The notes beneath the pieces are model-generated. The model worked only from the letters and a program-made list of their open reading frames with translations, searched no databases and had not been told where the DNA came from. A DNA stretch of 64,000 nucleotides. Source: Streptomyces sp. NBC_01476 (GTDB lineage Bacteria > Actinomycetota > Actinomycetes > Streptomycetales > Streptomycetaceae). The stretch lies in assembly GCF_036227265.1 (NCBI RefSeq), contig NZ_CP109446.1, forward strand, positions 2,803,501 through 2,867,500, given 5' to 3'. Positions within the stretch are counted from its first letter, which is position 1. Each line of letters begins with the position of its first letter. Shown here one piece after another: positions 48,362-57,155 of the stretch. Made by a program: the position numbers and the translations under genes.

Positions 48362-49444
48362 ATGAGCAGCCAGGACAGCCCCGCCACGGAACCCGCCCCC
48401 TTCCGCGTCGCCCTCGTCGGTTACGGCCCGTCGGGGTCCTTCTTCCACGCCCCTCTGATCGCCGCCACCCCCGGCCTGGTCCTGGACACCGTCGTGACCG
48501 GGAACGACGACCGCCGCAAGCAGGCCCTCGCCGAGCACCCGGGCGTGCGGTTCGCCGCCACCGCGGACGAACTCTGGGGCCGGGCGGCGGAATTGGACCT
48601 GGTCGTGCTGGCGTCGCCGAACCGCACCCATGTGCCGCTGGCCACCGCCGCGCTGCGGGCCGGGCTGCCGGTGGTGGTGGACAAGCCGGTCGCCGGGACC
48701 GCCGCCGAGGCCCGCGAACTGGCCCGTCTCGCCGCCGCGCAGGACCTGCTGCTCACCGTCTTCCAGAACCGCCGCTGGGACAGCGACTTCCTGACCCTCC
48801 AGGGGCTGATCCGCGACCGCAGGCTCGGCGAGGTCCACCGCTTCGAGTCGCGCTTCGAGCGCTGGCGCCCGCAGCCCAAGGGCGGCTGGCGGGAGTCCGG
48901 CGACCCGGCCGAGATCGGCGGGCTGCTCTACGACCTCGGCAGCCACCTCGTCGACCAGGCGCTCGCCCTCTTCGGCCCGGCCCAGCTGGTCTACGCCGAG
49001 TCCGACGTGCGGCGGCCCGGCGCCGCGGCCGACGACGACAGCTTCATCGCGATCACCCACACCAACGGCGTCCGCTCCCACCTGTGGATGAGCTCGACCG
49101 CTCCTCGCCTCGGCCCGCGTTTCCGGGTGCTGGGCAGCACCGCCGGCTACGTCACCTACGGCCTCGACCCGCAGGAGGGCGCGCTGCGCGAGGGGCTGCG
49201 GCCCGGTGAGGGCATCGCCTGGGGCGCCGAGCCCGAGTCCTCCTGGGGCACCCTCGGCACCGACGAGAACGCCCGGCCCGTACCGTCCGTCCCCGGCGAC
49301 TACCCCGCCTTCTACGCGGCCGTCGCCTCGGCCCTGCGCGAGGGCACCGAACCTCCGGTCACCGCCCTGGAGGCCGCCGCCGCGCTCGAAGTCATCGAGG
49401 CCGCGCGCCTCGCCGCCCGCACCGGACAGGTGGTCCAGCTATGA
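48362..49444 (+). CDS. Gfo/Idh/MocA-family oxidoreductase
   Basis: The 360-residue protein starts at ATG 48362. N-terminal Rossmann domain: FRVALVGYGPSGSFFHAPLIAATPGL, with the GxGxxG-like loop. The motif LASPNRTHVPLATAAL follows, then VVDKPVAGTAAEA (EKP-like, here DKP with the catalytic Lys), FQNRRWDSDFLTL and the C-terminal domain with GGLLYDLGSHLVDQAL (His of the usual active site). It probably oxidises or reduces a sugar or polyol with NAD(P). It is divergent from the ROK gene and coupled by ATGA to the UPF0303 gene. Confidence 0.95.
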   Translation: MSSQDSPATEPAPFRVALVGYGPSGSFFHAPLIAATPGLVLDTVVTGNDDRRKQALAEHPGVRFAATADELWGRAAELDLVVLASPNRTHVPLATAALRAGLPVVVDKPVAGTAAEARELARLAAAQDLLLTVFQNRRWDSDFLTLQGLIRDRRLGEVHRFESRFERWRPQPKGGWRESGDPAEIGGLLYDLGSHLVDQALALFGPAQLVYAESDVRRPGAAADDDSFIAITHTNGVRSHLWMSSTAPRLGPRFRVLGSTAGYVTYGLDPQEGALREGLRPGEGIAWGAEPESSWGTLGTDENARPVPSVPGDYPAFYAAVASALREGTEPPVTALEAAAALEVIEAARLAARTGQVVQL

Positions 49445-49956
49445 GTGACGCCACGACCCCCACCCCGCTCGCCTCTCTCGCCGATCTGTCCGAACTCGCC
49501 GAGCAGGAAAGGACCCTGGTCCTTCCGCGCTTCACGCACGACGACGCCTGGCGGCTCGGCTGCCTGCTGGTGGAGATGGCCAGGGAACAGCAGGCGGCCG
49601 TCACCGTCTCGGTGCGGCGCGGCACCCAGCGGCTCTTCCACTGCGCGCTGGAGGGCACCACCGCCGACAACGACGCCTGGCTGGAGCGCAAGGCGCGGGT
49701 GGTCGAGCGGTACGGGGCCAGCTCGCTCATGATCGGCGAGCGCTTCCGGGCCAAGGGCAGCACCTTCGAGGAGTCCTCGCGGCTCGACCCTGACCTCTAC
49801 GCGGCGCACGGCGGCGCCTTCCCGCTGCGGGTGACCGGCGCCGGGGTGGTGGGCGTGGCCGGCGTCTCCGGCCTGCCCCAACTGGAGGACCACGCACTGG
49901 TGGTGGCCGGCCTGACACGTTTCCTCGAAGACGTCAGGACGTCCTGGCACACCTGA
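49441..49956 (+). CDS. UPF0303/heme-degrading domain protein (HbpS/GlcG-like)
   Basis: The 171-residue protein overlaps the oxidoreductase stop as ATGA. VLPRFTHDDAWRLGCLLVEMAREQ, VTVSVRRGTQRLFHCALEGTTADND, WLERKARVVERYGASSLMIGERFRAKG and GAFPLRVTGAGVVGVAGVSGLPQLEDHALVV fit the UPF0303/GlcG-HbpS fold. Despite the database name for heme degradation, members often sit beside sugar oxidoreductases and their role is unclear. It is likely co-expressed with the dehydrogenase. Confidence 0.93.
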   Translation: MSDATTPTPLASLADLSELAEQERTLVLPRFTHDDAWRLGCLLVEMAREQQAAVTVSVRRGTQRLFHCALEGTTADNDAWLERKARVVERYGASSLMIGERFRAKGSTFEESSRLDPDLYAAHGGAFPLRVTGAGVVGVAGVSGLPQLEDHALVVAGLTRFLEDVRTSWHT

Positions 49957-50027
49957 GCCGCCGGCAACTGGCAGCGGCCGGCGGCTCACGCCGGGAACCG
50001 GCAGCCGGCCGCCGACGGCACCCGGCA

Positions 50028-50054
50028 GGCCGCCCGCGACATCCGCGGGCGGCC
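50028..50054. terminator. Bidirectional terminator between convergent genes
   Basis: GGCCGCCCGCG and CGCGGGCGGCC pair perfectly over 11 bp around ACATC, between the UPF0303 gene and the FAH-family gene. Confidence 0.75.
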
Positions 50055-50069
50055 CCAACCCCCCGGCGG

Positions 50070-50924
50070 TCAGGCCGACTTGAGCTCCTGCCGCTGCCGC
50101 CCGAGGCCCTCGATGGTCAGCTCCACCACGTCACCGGCCCGCAGATACGGCTTCGGCTCCGGCTGCCCCAGCGCCACCCCGGCCGGCGTACCGGTGTTGA
50201 TCACGTCCCCGGGATAGAGCGTCATGAACTGGCTGAGGTAGCGCACCACTTCGGCCACCGGGAAGATCTGGCTCGCGGTGTTGCCGTCCTGCTTCAGCTC
50301 ACCGTTGACCCAGAGCTTGAGCGGCAGCGCCTGCGGGTCGGCGATCTCGTCCGCGGTGACCAGCCACGGGCCCAGCGGGTTGAAGGTCTCGCAGTTCTTC
50401 CCCTTGTCCCACTGCCCGCCGCGCTCGATCTGGAACTCCCGCTCGGAGACGTCGTGCGCGACCGCGTAGCCCGCGACGGCCGCCAGCGCCTCCTCGTGCG
50501 AGGCCGCGTACCGCAGCTCCCGGCCGATGACGACGGCGAGTTCGACCTCCCAGTCGGTCTTCACGCTGTTCCGCGGCACCAGCACGGTGTCGTCAGGGCC
50601 GACCACGGTGTCCGGCGCCTTCATGAAGACCACCGGCTCACTCGGCGGCTGGGCGCCGGTCTCGGTGGCGTGGTCGTGGTAGTTGAGCCCGATGCAGACG
50701 ATCTTGCCGATCCGGGCCAGCGGCGGGCCGACCCGCAGCGAGGCGTCCAGGGCCGGCAGCGAGCCGTCCGCCCCGGCCGCCGCGATCCGCTCCAGCGCCG
50801 CCCCGTCGGCGAGCAGCGCGCCGTCGATGTCCGGTACGAGGCCGCTCAGGTCCCGCAGCACGCCCTCGTGGTCCAGCAGAGCCGGGCGCTCCGCCCCGGC
50901 GGGTCCGACACGCAGCAGCTTCAC
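50070..50924 (-). CDS. Fumarylacetoacetate hydrolase-family protein
   Basis: The 284-residue protein starts at GTG 50924 (VKLLRVGPAGAERP) with GGAG 7 bp upstream; a frame extending to 50984 is not supported. The FAH core is present: IGKIVCIGLNYHDHATETG, VVFMKAPDTVVGPDD (metal acid), TDWEVELAVVIGREL, GYAVAHDVSEREFQ and INTGTPAGVALGQ. Members of this 2-hydroxyhepta-2,4-diene-1,7-dioate isomerase/ureidoglycolate lyase-like group cleave or decarboxylate ketoacids with Mg2+. The substrate is unknown. Confidence 0.94.
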   Translation of the reverse strand: MKLLRVGPAGAERPALLDHEGVLRDLSGLVPDIDGALLADGAALERIAAAGADGSLPALDASLRVGPPLARIGKIVCIGLNYHDHATETGAQPPSEPVVFMKAPDTVVGPDDTVLVPRNSVKTDWEVELAVVIGRELRYAASHEEALAAVAGYAVAHDVSEREFQIERGGQWDKGKNCETFNPLGPWLVTADEIADPQALPLKLWVNGELKQDGNTASQIFPVAEVVRYLSQFMTLYPGDVINTGTPAGVALGQPEPKPYLRAGDVVELTIEGLGRQRQELKSA

Positions 50925-51058
50925 AGTGGTACTCCGTCGTACGAGATCATCGGATGTCTTGTCCGATCCTCCGATTTCCCGCACCGCTCGCGCAAGCCCC
51001 GCTCAGCACGTGGACGGCTCCGCCCCGCCCTGCGCCGCCCAGAGATCGGACCAGCCGG

Positions 51059-52366
51059 TCAGCCGCCGGCCGCCTGCGAGACCGCGTAGATGACCAGGCC
51101 GGCCAGGGCGCCGACCACCGTGCCGTTGATCCGGATGAACTGCAGGTCCCGCCCGACGTGCGCCTCGATCTTCCGCGAGGTCTGTTCGGCGTCCCAGCCC
51201 GCCACCGTCTCGCTGATCAGCGAGGTGATCTCGTCCCGGTACGTGGTCACGAGATAGGTGGCCGCGTCCTCCAGCCAGCTGTCCACCTTCGCCTGCAGGC
51301 GGGCGTCGGTGGTCAGCCGGCCGCCCAGCGACAGCAGCGACGCCCGGGCCCGCAGCCGCAGTTCGCTCTGCTCGTCCTCCGCGGCGGCCACCATCATGCC
51401 GCGTACCGCGCCCCACACCGACGCGATCAGGTCCTGCACCTCGCCGCGGGCCAGCAGGTCCTTCTTCAGCCGCTCCACCCGCTCCCGGGTGTCCGGGTCG
51501 GTCTGCAGCTCCACCGCGAAGTCACCGAGGAAACGGTCCACCGCGCCCCGGGCCGGGTGCTCGGGCGAGTCCCGCATCTCGGTGACGAACCGCAGCAGCT
51601 CCTTGTAGACCCGCTCGCCGACCTTCCGGTCCACGAATCTCGGCGTCCACCCGGGAGCACCGTCCTGCACCGCACCCATCACCGAATCGCCGTGCTCCAC
51701 CAGCCAGTCGTGGGCCCGCACGCACACCAGGTCCACCACCCGGCGGTGGCCGCCGTCGGCGACGATCCGCTCCAGCATCTTGCCGAGCCCCGGCCCCACC
51801 TCCTGCGCCTCGGCCCGCCGGGTGATCGCCTCGCTCACCACCGCCTGCACATCGGAGTCCCGCAGCACGGTCAGGGCGCCGCGCAGCGTGGCCGCCGCCT
51901 GCTCGGTGACCTTGTCGGCGTTGGCCGGCTCGGCCACCCAGCCGCCGAGCCGGGACCCGATGCCGACCGCCCGCAGCCGGGTGCGTACGACCGCGGCCGA
52001 CAGGAAGTTCTCGCCGACGAAGTCCCCGAGGCTCGCCCCCAGCGCGTCCTTCTTCGTCGGAATGATCGCCGTGTGCGGGATCGGCAGCCCGAGCGGGTGC
52101 CGGAAGAGCGCGGTCACCGCGAACCAGTCCGCCAGCGCGCCCACCATCCCGGCTTCCGCGGCGGCGGCCACGTACCCCGGCCAGCCGCCGGAGCCGAGCC
52201 ACTTCGCCAGTACGTACACCACCGTCGCCACCAGCAGGAACCCGGCGGCGATCAGCTTCATCCGCCGGACGCCGCGCCACCGTACGGCGTCGGCGTCGGC
52301 TGCCTCCCCCGGTCGGTCGGCCGGTCCGGTCGTTCTCGCCGCGTCCTTGTGCTCCACGTGCTCCAC
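51059..52366 (-). CDS. DUF445 domain-containing membrane protein
   Basis: The 435-residue protein starts at GTG 52366. The characteristic start MKLIAAGFLLVATVVYVLAKWLG (one membrane segment after a ~37-residue cytoplasmic lead) is followed by AEAGMVGALADWFAVTALFRHPLGLPIPHTAIIPTKKD. The long helical middle has QAVVSEAITRR and repeated ERVERLKKDLL-type heptads. The C-terminus is LQFIRINGTVVGALAGLVIYA, the conserved last DUF445 helix. These match the DUF445/YheB-YjiN family. Function is unknown. Confidence 0.93.
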   Translation of the reverse strand: MEHVEHKDAARTTGPADRPGEAADADAVRWRGVRRMKLIAAGFLLVATVVYVLAKWLGSGGWPGYVAAAAEAGMVGALADWFAVTALFRHPLGLPIPHTAIIPTKKDALGASLGDFVGENFLSAAVVRTRLRAVGIGSRLGGWVAEPANADKVTEQAAATLRGALTVLRDSDVQAVVSEAITRRAEAQEVGPGLGKMLERIVADGGHRRVVDLVCVRAHDWLVEHGDSVMGAVQDGAPGWTPRFVDRKVGERVYKELLRFVTEMRDSPEHPARGAVDRFLGDFAVELQTDPDTRERVERLKKDLLARGEVQDLIASVWGAVRGMMVAAAEDEQSELRLRARASLLSLGGRLTTDARLQAKVDSWLEDAATYLVTTYRDEITSLISETVAGWDAEQTSRKIEAHVGRDLQFIRINGTVVGALAGLVIYAVSQAAGG

Positions 52367-52518
52367 GTGCGTATTCTCACCGCCCTTGCCGCTGTTGAAC
52401 GTACGAAGTGCCCCCGGCGCCTCCCGGTGTCGCCCACCTCACCCGCCGCCCGGCGGCCGGGGCCAGGTCGTTTACCCTCGCGGAAGCCCCCAGCGGACCA
52501 CGGAAGGACCCCTCACCC

Positions 52519-53640
52519 ATGCGCACCGACGGCCTGCCCGGTTACGCGGACCACTTCCAGGCACCCGAGGGCTATCTGGACTACGCCCGCTACGGGCCGC
52601 CGTCCACCGATGTGCTCACCGCCACCGCCGGGGCGCTGGAGCGGTCCGCGCGGGCAAGCCATGACACCGTCAACGAGCTGATGCGGGCCGAGCAGAGCGC
52701 CCGGGAGGCCGCCGCCCGGCTGGCCGGGGTGTCCGCCGACCACACGGTGCTGCTCCCCAACGCCTCCACTGGCCTCTTCCACGCCGCCTTCGGCATTCCG
52801 GCCGGCACCGTTCTGGTGCCGGCCACCGACTTCCCGGCGAACCACTACCCCTGGCGGCGTACCGCGGCGCTCGGCCGGGCGGTCCCACGCTGGCTGGCCC
52901 CCGGTCCGGCCGGCCGGGTCACCGCCGACCTGGTCCGCGCCGCCCTCACCGACGACGTGGTGGCGCTCGCGGTCAGCGCGGTGGACTTCCGGACCGGCTA
53001 CCGCGCCGACCTCGCCGCGCTGCGCGAGGTGATCGGCCCTGACCGGCTGCTCATCGTGGACGCGATCCAGGGGTTCGGGGTCGCCGACCTGCCGTGGCAG
53101 GCGGCGGACGTGGTGGTGGCCGGCGGCCAGAAGTGGCTGCGCGCCAGCTGGTCCACCGGTTTCGCGGCCCTGTCCGACCTGGCCCTTCAGCGCCTCGAAC
53201 CCACCCTCACCGGCTGGACCGGCGTCGAGGACGTGGCCGGCTTCGACGACGTCGAGCACCCGCCGGCGGCCGGCGCCCAGCGCTGGTCGATCACCAACCT
53301 CAGCCCGGTGGCCGCGGCGGCGTTCGCCGCGGCGCTGCGGATCGTGGAGCAGGCCACCGTGCCGGCCATCGAGGCGCACGTCGCCGCCCGCGTCGGGCAG
53401 CTGATCGACACCGTCCGCGGCTGCGGCGGCGAGGTCCTCTCGCCCACCGCCCCCGCGGAACGAGCCGGCATCCTCTCCTTCACCCTCCCGGGCACCGACC
53501 CGGCCACCGTCGCCAAAGCCCTGCACGGCCACGAGGTCACCCCCACCCTCCGCGCCACCTCGCTGCGGCTCTCCCCCCACGCCTCCACCCCCCTCGCCGC
53601 CGTCGACCGCGTCCACGCGGCCCTCACCTCGCTGCGCTGA
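52519..53640 (+). CDS. Class V aminotransferase/cysteine desulfurase-like PLP enzyme
   Basis: The 373-residue protein starts at ATG 52519 with GGAAGGA 10 bp upstream. It begins PGYADHFQAPEGYLDYARYGPPS. PLP-binding segments: LLPNASTGLFHAAF, VPATDFPANHYPW, ALAVSAVDFRTGYRADLAAL, LLIVDAIQGFGVADL and VVAGGQKWLRASWSTGFAAL with the Schiff-base Lys (K205). It is a cytoplasmic aminotransferase or desulfurase-type enzyme. The substrate cannot be assigned; no FeS-assembly genes are near. Confidence 0.94.
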   Translation: MRTDGLPGYADHFQAPEGYLDYARYGPPSTDVLTATAGALERSARASHDTVNELMRAEQSAREAAARLAGVSADHTVLLPNASTGLFHAAFGIPAGTVLVPATDFPANHYPWRRTAALGRAVPRWLAPGPAGRVTADLVRAALTDDVVALAVSAVDFRTGYRADLAALREVIGPDRLLIVDAIQGFGVADLPWQAADVVVAGGQKWLRASWSTGFAALSDLALQRLEPTLTGWTGVEDVAGFDDVEHPPAAGAQRWSITNLSPVAAAAFAAALRIVEQATVPAIEAHVAARVGQLIDTVRGCGGEVLSPTAPAERAGILSFTLPGTDPATVAKALHGHEVTPTLRATSLRLSPHASTPLAAVDRVHAALTSLR

Positions 53641-53648
53641 CCCGGCCG

Positions 53649-54917
53649 CTACCCGCCGGTGGTGTACTGCCAGAACGGCCGCACCGCGAGAGCCCCGGCG
53701 ATCACCAGGCCGATACAGAGCACGGAACTGCCCGACCACGCGATGCCGAGCGTGGTCGTCGCCGCCATGGCTCCCGCGCGCAGGTCGCCGAGGCGGGGGC
53801 CGCCGGAGACGACGACGGTGAAGACGCCCTGCATGCGGCCGCGCATCTCGTCGGGGGCGTACGTCTGCAGGATCGTCTGCCGGTAGACGGCACTCACCAG
53901 GTCGGCGGCGCCGGCCAGGGCGAGCAGGACCACCGCGAGCCAGAGCGCGCGGGCGAAGCCGGCCAGGGTGATGGCGCTCGCCCAGCCGACCACCGCGCAG
54001 GTGAGCGCGACGCCCTGGCGCCGCACTCTGCCGATCCACCCGCTGGCGAGACCGGCCAGCACCGACCCGATGGCGACCGCCGAGTACAGCAGGCCGATGC
54101 CGCCGTGGAAGCGGGTCTCGGCGGCCTGCGGGAAGAGGGCGTTCGGCATGGCCAGCACCATGGCCGCGATGTCCACCGCGAAGGACATCATGAGCACCGG
54201 ATTGCCGCCGATGAAACGGAGTCCGTCGAGCACCGCGAGCATGCCCGACCTGGCCGCGGCGCCCGCCGGTCTGATGGCGGGGAGGCGGAAGGTGGAGTAG
54301 AGCGAGGCGGTGAAGAGCAGCGCGTCGGCGCCGTAGGCATAGGCGAACCCGTGCGGGAGACCCACCAGGATCCCGGCGAGGAGCGGCCCGAGGATCTGGC
54401 CGACATTGCTGACCGTGAAGCTCAGCGTGTTCGCGGCGGGGACCAGCTCGGGCGGCACGATACGGGGGATGATCGCGCCGCGGGTCGAGGAGGAGATGGC
54501 GAAGCCGGCCCCCTGGACCGCGACGAGCACCAGGACGAGCGCCACCGACCTCAGGTTCAGGAGGGTCTGGGCGAGCAGGACGACCGTCACCACCCAGGTC
54601 ACCACGGACGACCACAGGCACAGCAGGCGGCGGTCGACCACGTCGGCGACCGCGCCGCCGTACAGGCCGAAGACCACGATCGGCACGAAGCCGGCGAGGC
54701 CGGCCAGGCCCACGTAGAGCGACGAGTGCGACAGGGAGAAGATCTGCACCGGGATGGTGACCTCGGTGACCATCGTGCCGATCAGTGAGGCACCCTGCCC
54801 GGCGAGCACCCGCCGGTAGGCCGGGACGGCCAGCGGGCGGGTGTCGACGGCCGCCCGGCGCAGCCGGCCCGCGACGCCGGCCGGAGGGCCTGGCGGTTCG
54901 TCGATCGACGTGGTCAT
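53649..54917 (-). CDS. MFS transporter
   Basis: The 422-residue protein has about 12 hydrophobic segments and the classic MFS pattern: YRRVLAGQGASLIGTMVTEVTIPVQIF near the N-terminus, then FVPIVVFGLYGGAVADVVDRR (motif A: G-x-x-x-D-R). It is of the MFS_3/Enterobactin-exporter type with no fused domains. It probably exports drugs or peptides. It is divergent from an AraC-type regulator whose start lies 54 bp away, a common transporter/regulator arrangement. Confidence 0.95.
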   Translation of the reverse strand: MTTSIDEPPGPPAGVAGRLRRAAVDTRPLAVPAYRRVLAGQGASLIGTMVTEVTIPVQIFSLSHSSLYVGLAGLAGFVPIVVFGLYGGAVADVVDRRLLCLWSSVVTWVVTVVLLAQTLLNLRSVALVLVLVAVQGAGFAISSSTRGAIIPRIVPPELVPAANTLSFTVSNVGQILGPLLAGILVGLPHGFAYAYGADALLFTASLYSTFRLPAIRPAGAAARSGMLAVLDGLRFIGGNPVLMMSFAVDIAAMVLAMPNALFPQAAETRFHGGIGLLYSAVAIGSVLAGLASGWIGRVRRQGVALTCAVVGWASAITLAGFARALWLAVVLLALAGAADLVSAVYRQTILQTYAPDEMRGRMQGVFTVVVSGGPRLGDLRAGAMAATTTLGIAWSGSSVLCIGLVIAGALAVRPFWQYTTGG

Positions 54918-54957
54918 GGCGCCACGCTGTCATGCGCACCCACCGTCGCACTTCCGT

Positions 54958-54963
54958 TAATCT
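54958..54963 (+). promoter_or_regulatory. -10-like element before the AraC gene
   Basis: TAATCT (TANNNT) ends 8 bp before GTG 54972; with no ribosome site this suggests a leaderless start. Confidence 0.35.
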
Positions 54964-54971
54964 GCCTGATT

Positions 54972-55796
54972 GTGTCGCAGAACAGCCAGCCGGACCTTCG
55001 CCGGCCGGACGCACCCGCCCGCACCCGTGATCACGTCGCCGGCGAGGTCATCGGCCGCCACCAGCACGACTACCACCAGCTCATCTATGTCAGCACCGGC
55101 GTGCTCGCCGTCCAGACCGAGGAGGGCGCCTGGGTCGCCTCTGCCGACCGCGCGGTCTGGACGCCGGCCGGCATGTGGCACGAGCACCGCGTCTACGGGC
55201 AGAGTTCGGTCCACACCGTCGGCTTCCCGGCCGGCGACTCCCAGGGCGGCGGCTCCCCAGCGGGCGGCTCCCCGGGCGGCGGCTCCCCGCTCCCGGGCGG
55301 CTCGCCGACCATCGTGGCGGTCGACGGCCTGCTGCGTGAACTCCTGATCGCCTGCACCGAACCCGGTCTGCCGGGGCCTGAGTCCGAGCGGCTGCGGGCG
55401 GTTCTCAACGACCGGCTGCGGCGCGCCCATGTGCAGCCCCTGACGCTGCCCACCGCCCACGACCCGCGGCTGGCGCACGCCTGCCGCCTGGTCGTCGACG
55501 ACCTGAGCCGGCCCAGGAGTGTGAGCTGGCTGTCGCGCCGGGCCGGTGTCGGCGAGCGGACCCTCACGCGCCTCTTCCGCACCGAGTTCGGCACGACCTA
55601 TCCCCAGTGGCGCACCACCACCCGGGTCTTCCACGCGATGATCCTGCTCGCCGAGGGGGCCACCGTCACCGAGGCGGCCCGCCGTTGCGGCTGGGCCACG
55701 ACCAGCGCCTTCATCGACACCTTCGCCCGCACCATGGGCCGCACCCCCGGGGCGTACCGGGCCGCGGCGAACCGGACAGGTCCCGCCGGACCGTAG
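54972..55796 (+). CDS. AraC-family transcriptional regulator
   Basis: The 274-residue protein starts at GTG 54972. N-terminal cupin-like sensor: HQHDYHQLIYVSTGVLAVQTE and WTPAGMWHEHRVYGQ. A flexible Gly-Gly-Ser-Pro repeat (~residues 92-115, encoded by a short DNA repeat) is unusual. The C-terminal AraC double HTH has RSVSWLSRRAGVGERTLTRLF and VTEAARRCGWATTSAFIDTFARTMGRTPGAYR. It is divergent from the MFS exporter, which it probably controls. Confidence 0.94.
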   Translation: MSQNSQPDLRRPDAPARTRDHVAGEVIGRHQHDYHQLIYVSTGVLAVQTEEGAWVASADRAVWTPAGMWHEHRVYGQSSVHTVGFPAGDSQGGGSPAGGSPGGGSPLPGGSPTIVAVDGLLRELLIACTEPGLPGPESERLRAVLNDRLRRAHVQPLTLPTAHDPRLAHACRLVVDDLSRPRSVSWLSRRAGVGERTLTRLFRTEFGTTYPQWRTTTRVFHAMILLAEGATVTEAARRCGWATTSAFIDTFARTMGRTPGAYRAAANRTGPAGP

Positions 55797-55887
55797 GCCG
55801 GCCGGGCCAGGCCCGCGCCCCCCGGGCGGCAGGGGCGGGTCGGCGCGGGCAGGGGTGTGTTAGACAGGGAGTAACCAAAGGGGTATT

Positions 55888-57042
55888 TTGCAGCAGCTCA
55901 AGCTCGGCATCATGTCGCAGACCCGCAAAGAGAACGAGCACCGTCTGCCGATCCACCCAGCGCACTTCGAGCGCGTCGACGCGGACCTCCAGCCCAGCAT
56001 CTATCTGCAGACCGGGTACGGCGAGCACTTCGGTGTGCCGGACAGCCGGCTCGCGCCGATGGTCGCCGGTTTCCGTACCCGCGAAGAACTGATCGCGGAG
56101 TGCGACGTCATCCTGCTGGCCAAACCGCTGGCCGAGGACGTGGCGGAACTGCGGGAGGGGCAGGTGCTGTGGGGGTGGCCGCACTGCGTGCAGGACGAGA
56201 AGGTCACGCAGGCCGCCATCGACCGCAGGCTCACCGTGATCGCCTTCGAGGCGATGAACCACTGGACCCGCGAGGGTGCGTTCAGTCTGCACGTCTTCCA
56301 CAAGAACAACGAACTGGCCGGTTACTCCTCGGTGCTGCACGCCATGCAGCTGACGGGGGCGACCGGTGACTACGGGCGCCGCCGGCGGGCCGTCGTGATC
56401 GGCTTCGGCGCGACCGCCCGCGGCGCGGTCACCGCGCTCAGCGCGCTGGGCGTGCACGACGTGGACGTGCTGACCGCCCGCGGCGTCACCGCGGTCAGCT
56501 CACCGATCCACTCCGCGCGGATCGTGCACTTCGACCACGACGCGGCGGACGACACCCTCGACCCGCGCCGCAGCGTCGCGCTCACCGAGGACGGGCCGGA
56601 GCCGCTGGCCGACTTCCTCGCCGGGCACGACATCATCGTCAACTGCGTGCTCCAGGACACCGCGGCGCCGCTGATGTTCCTGATAGCGGACGACCTGCCG
56701 AAGCTCGCCCGCGGCACCCTCGTGATCGACGTCTCCTGCGACGAGGGCATGGGCTTCGCCTGGGCCCGGCCCACCACCTTCAACGACCCGATGTTCACCG
56801 TCGGCGACCAGGTCCACTACTACGGCGTGGACCACAGCCCGTCCTATCTGTGGGACGCGGCCACCTGGGAGAACAGCGAGGCCCTGATCCCCTTCCTGCG
56901 GCCCGTCCTGGCGGGTGAGCAAGGCTGGGACGGCGACGACACCATCCGCCGCGCGATCGAGATCCGCGGCGGCACCGTCCAGAACCCGGCGGTCCTGGCC
57001 TTCCAGCACCGCGCCGAGCAGTACCCGCACGAACTGCTCTGA
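55888..57042 (+). CDS. N5-(carboxyethyl)ornithine synthase-like NAD(P)-dependent dehydrogenase
   Basis: The 384-residue protein starts at TTG 55888, supported by AAAGGGG upstream. The N-terminal alanine dehydrogenase/PNT domain carries RKENEHRLPIHP, AECDVILLAKPL and REGQVLWGWPHC. The NAD(P) site is RAVVIGFGATARGAVTAL (~residue 170). A later TLVIDVSCDEGMG and VHYYGVDHSPSYLWDAATW match the C-terminal part of Lactococcus CEOS, which reductively joins pyruvate to ornithine. This order fits CEOS better than alanine dehydrogenase, but the substrate is only inferred. No opine or arginine genes are close. Confidence 0.8.
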   Translation: MQQLKLGIMSQTRKENEHRLPIHPAHFERVDADLQPSIYLQTGYGEHFGVPDSRLAPMVAGFRTREELIAECDVILLAKPLAEDVAELREGQVLWGWPHCVQDEKVTQAAIDRRLTVIAFEAMNHWTREGAFSLHVFHKNNELAGYSSVLHAMQLTGATGDYGRRRRAVVIGFGATARGAVTALSALGVHDVDVLTARGVTAVSSPIHSARIVHFDHDAADDTLDPRRSVALTEDGPEPLADFLAGHDIIVNCVLQDTAAPLMFLIADDLPKLARGTLVIDVSCDEGMGFAWARPTTFNDPMFTVGDQVHYYGVDHSPSYLWDAATWENSEALIPFLRPVLAGEQGWDGDDTIRRAIEIRGGTVQNPAVLAFQHRAEQYPHELL

Positions 57043-57050
57043 GCACCCCC

Positions 57051-57095
57051 GCCCGGCCGGCGGCCCCCACCAGGAACGCCACCGCCCGGCCGGGC
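57051..57095. terminator. Possible stem-loop between convergent genes
   Basis: GCCCGGCCGG (57051-57060) and CCGGCCGGGC (57086-57095) can pair over 9-10 bp with a 25-nt loop between the CEOS-like gene and the ABC ATPase gene. Confidence 0.4.
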
Positions 57096-57155
57096 ACCAC
57101 GATCCGACTCACCCGTGGCCACGTGCCGTGCCGGCCGGACCCGGGCGGCGCGCGG

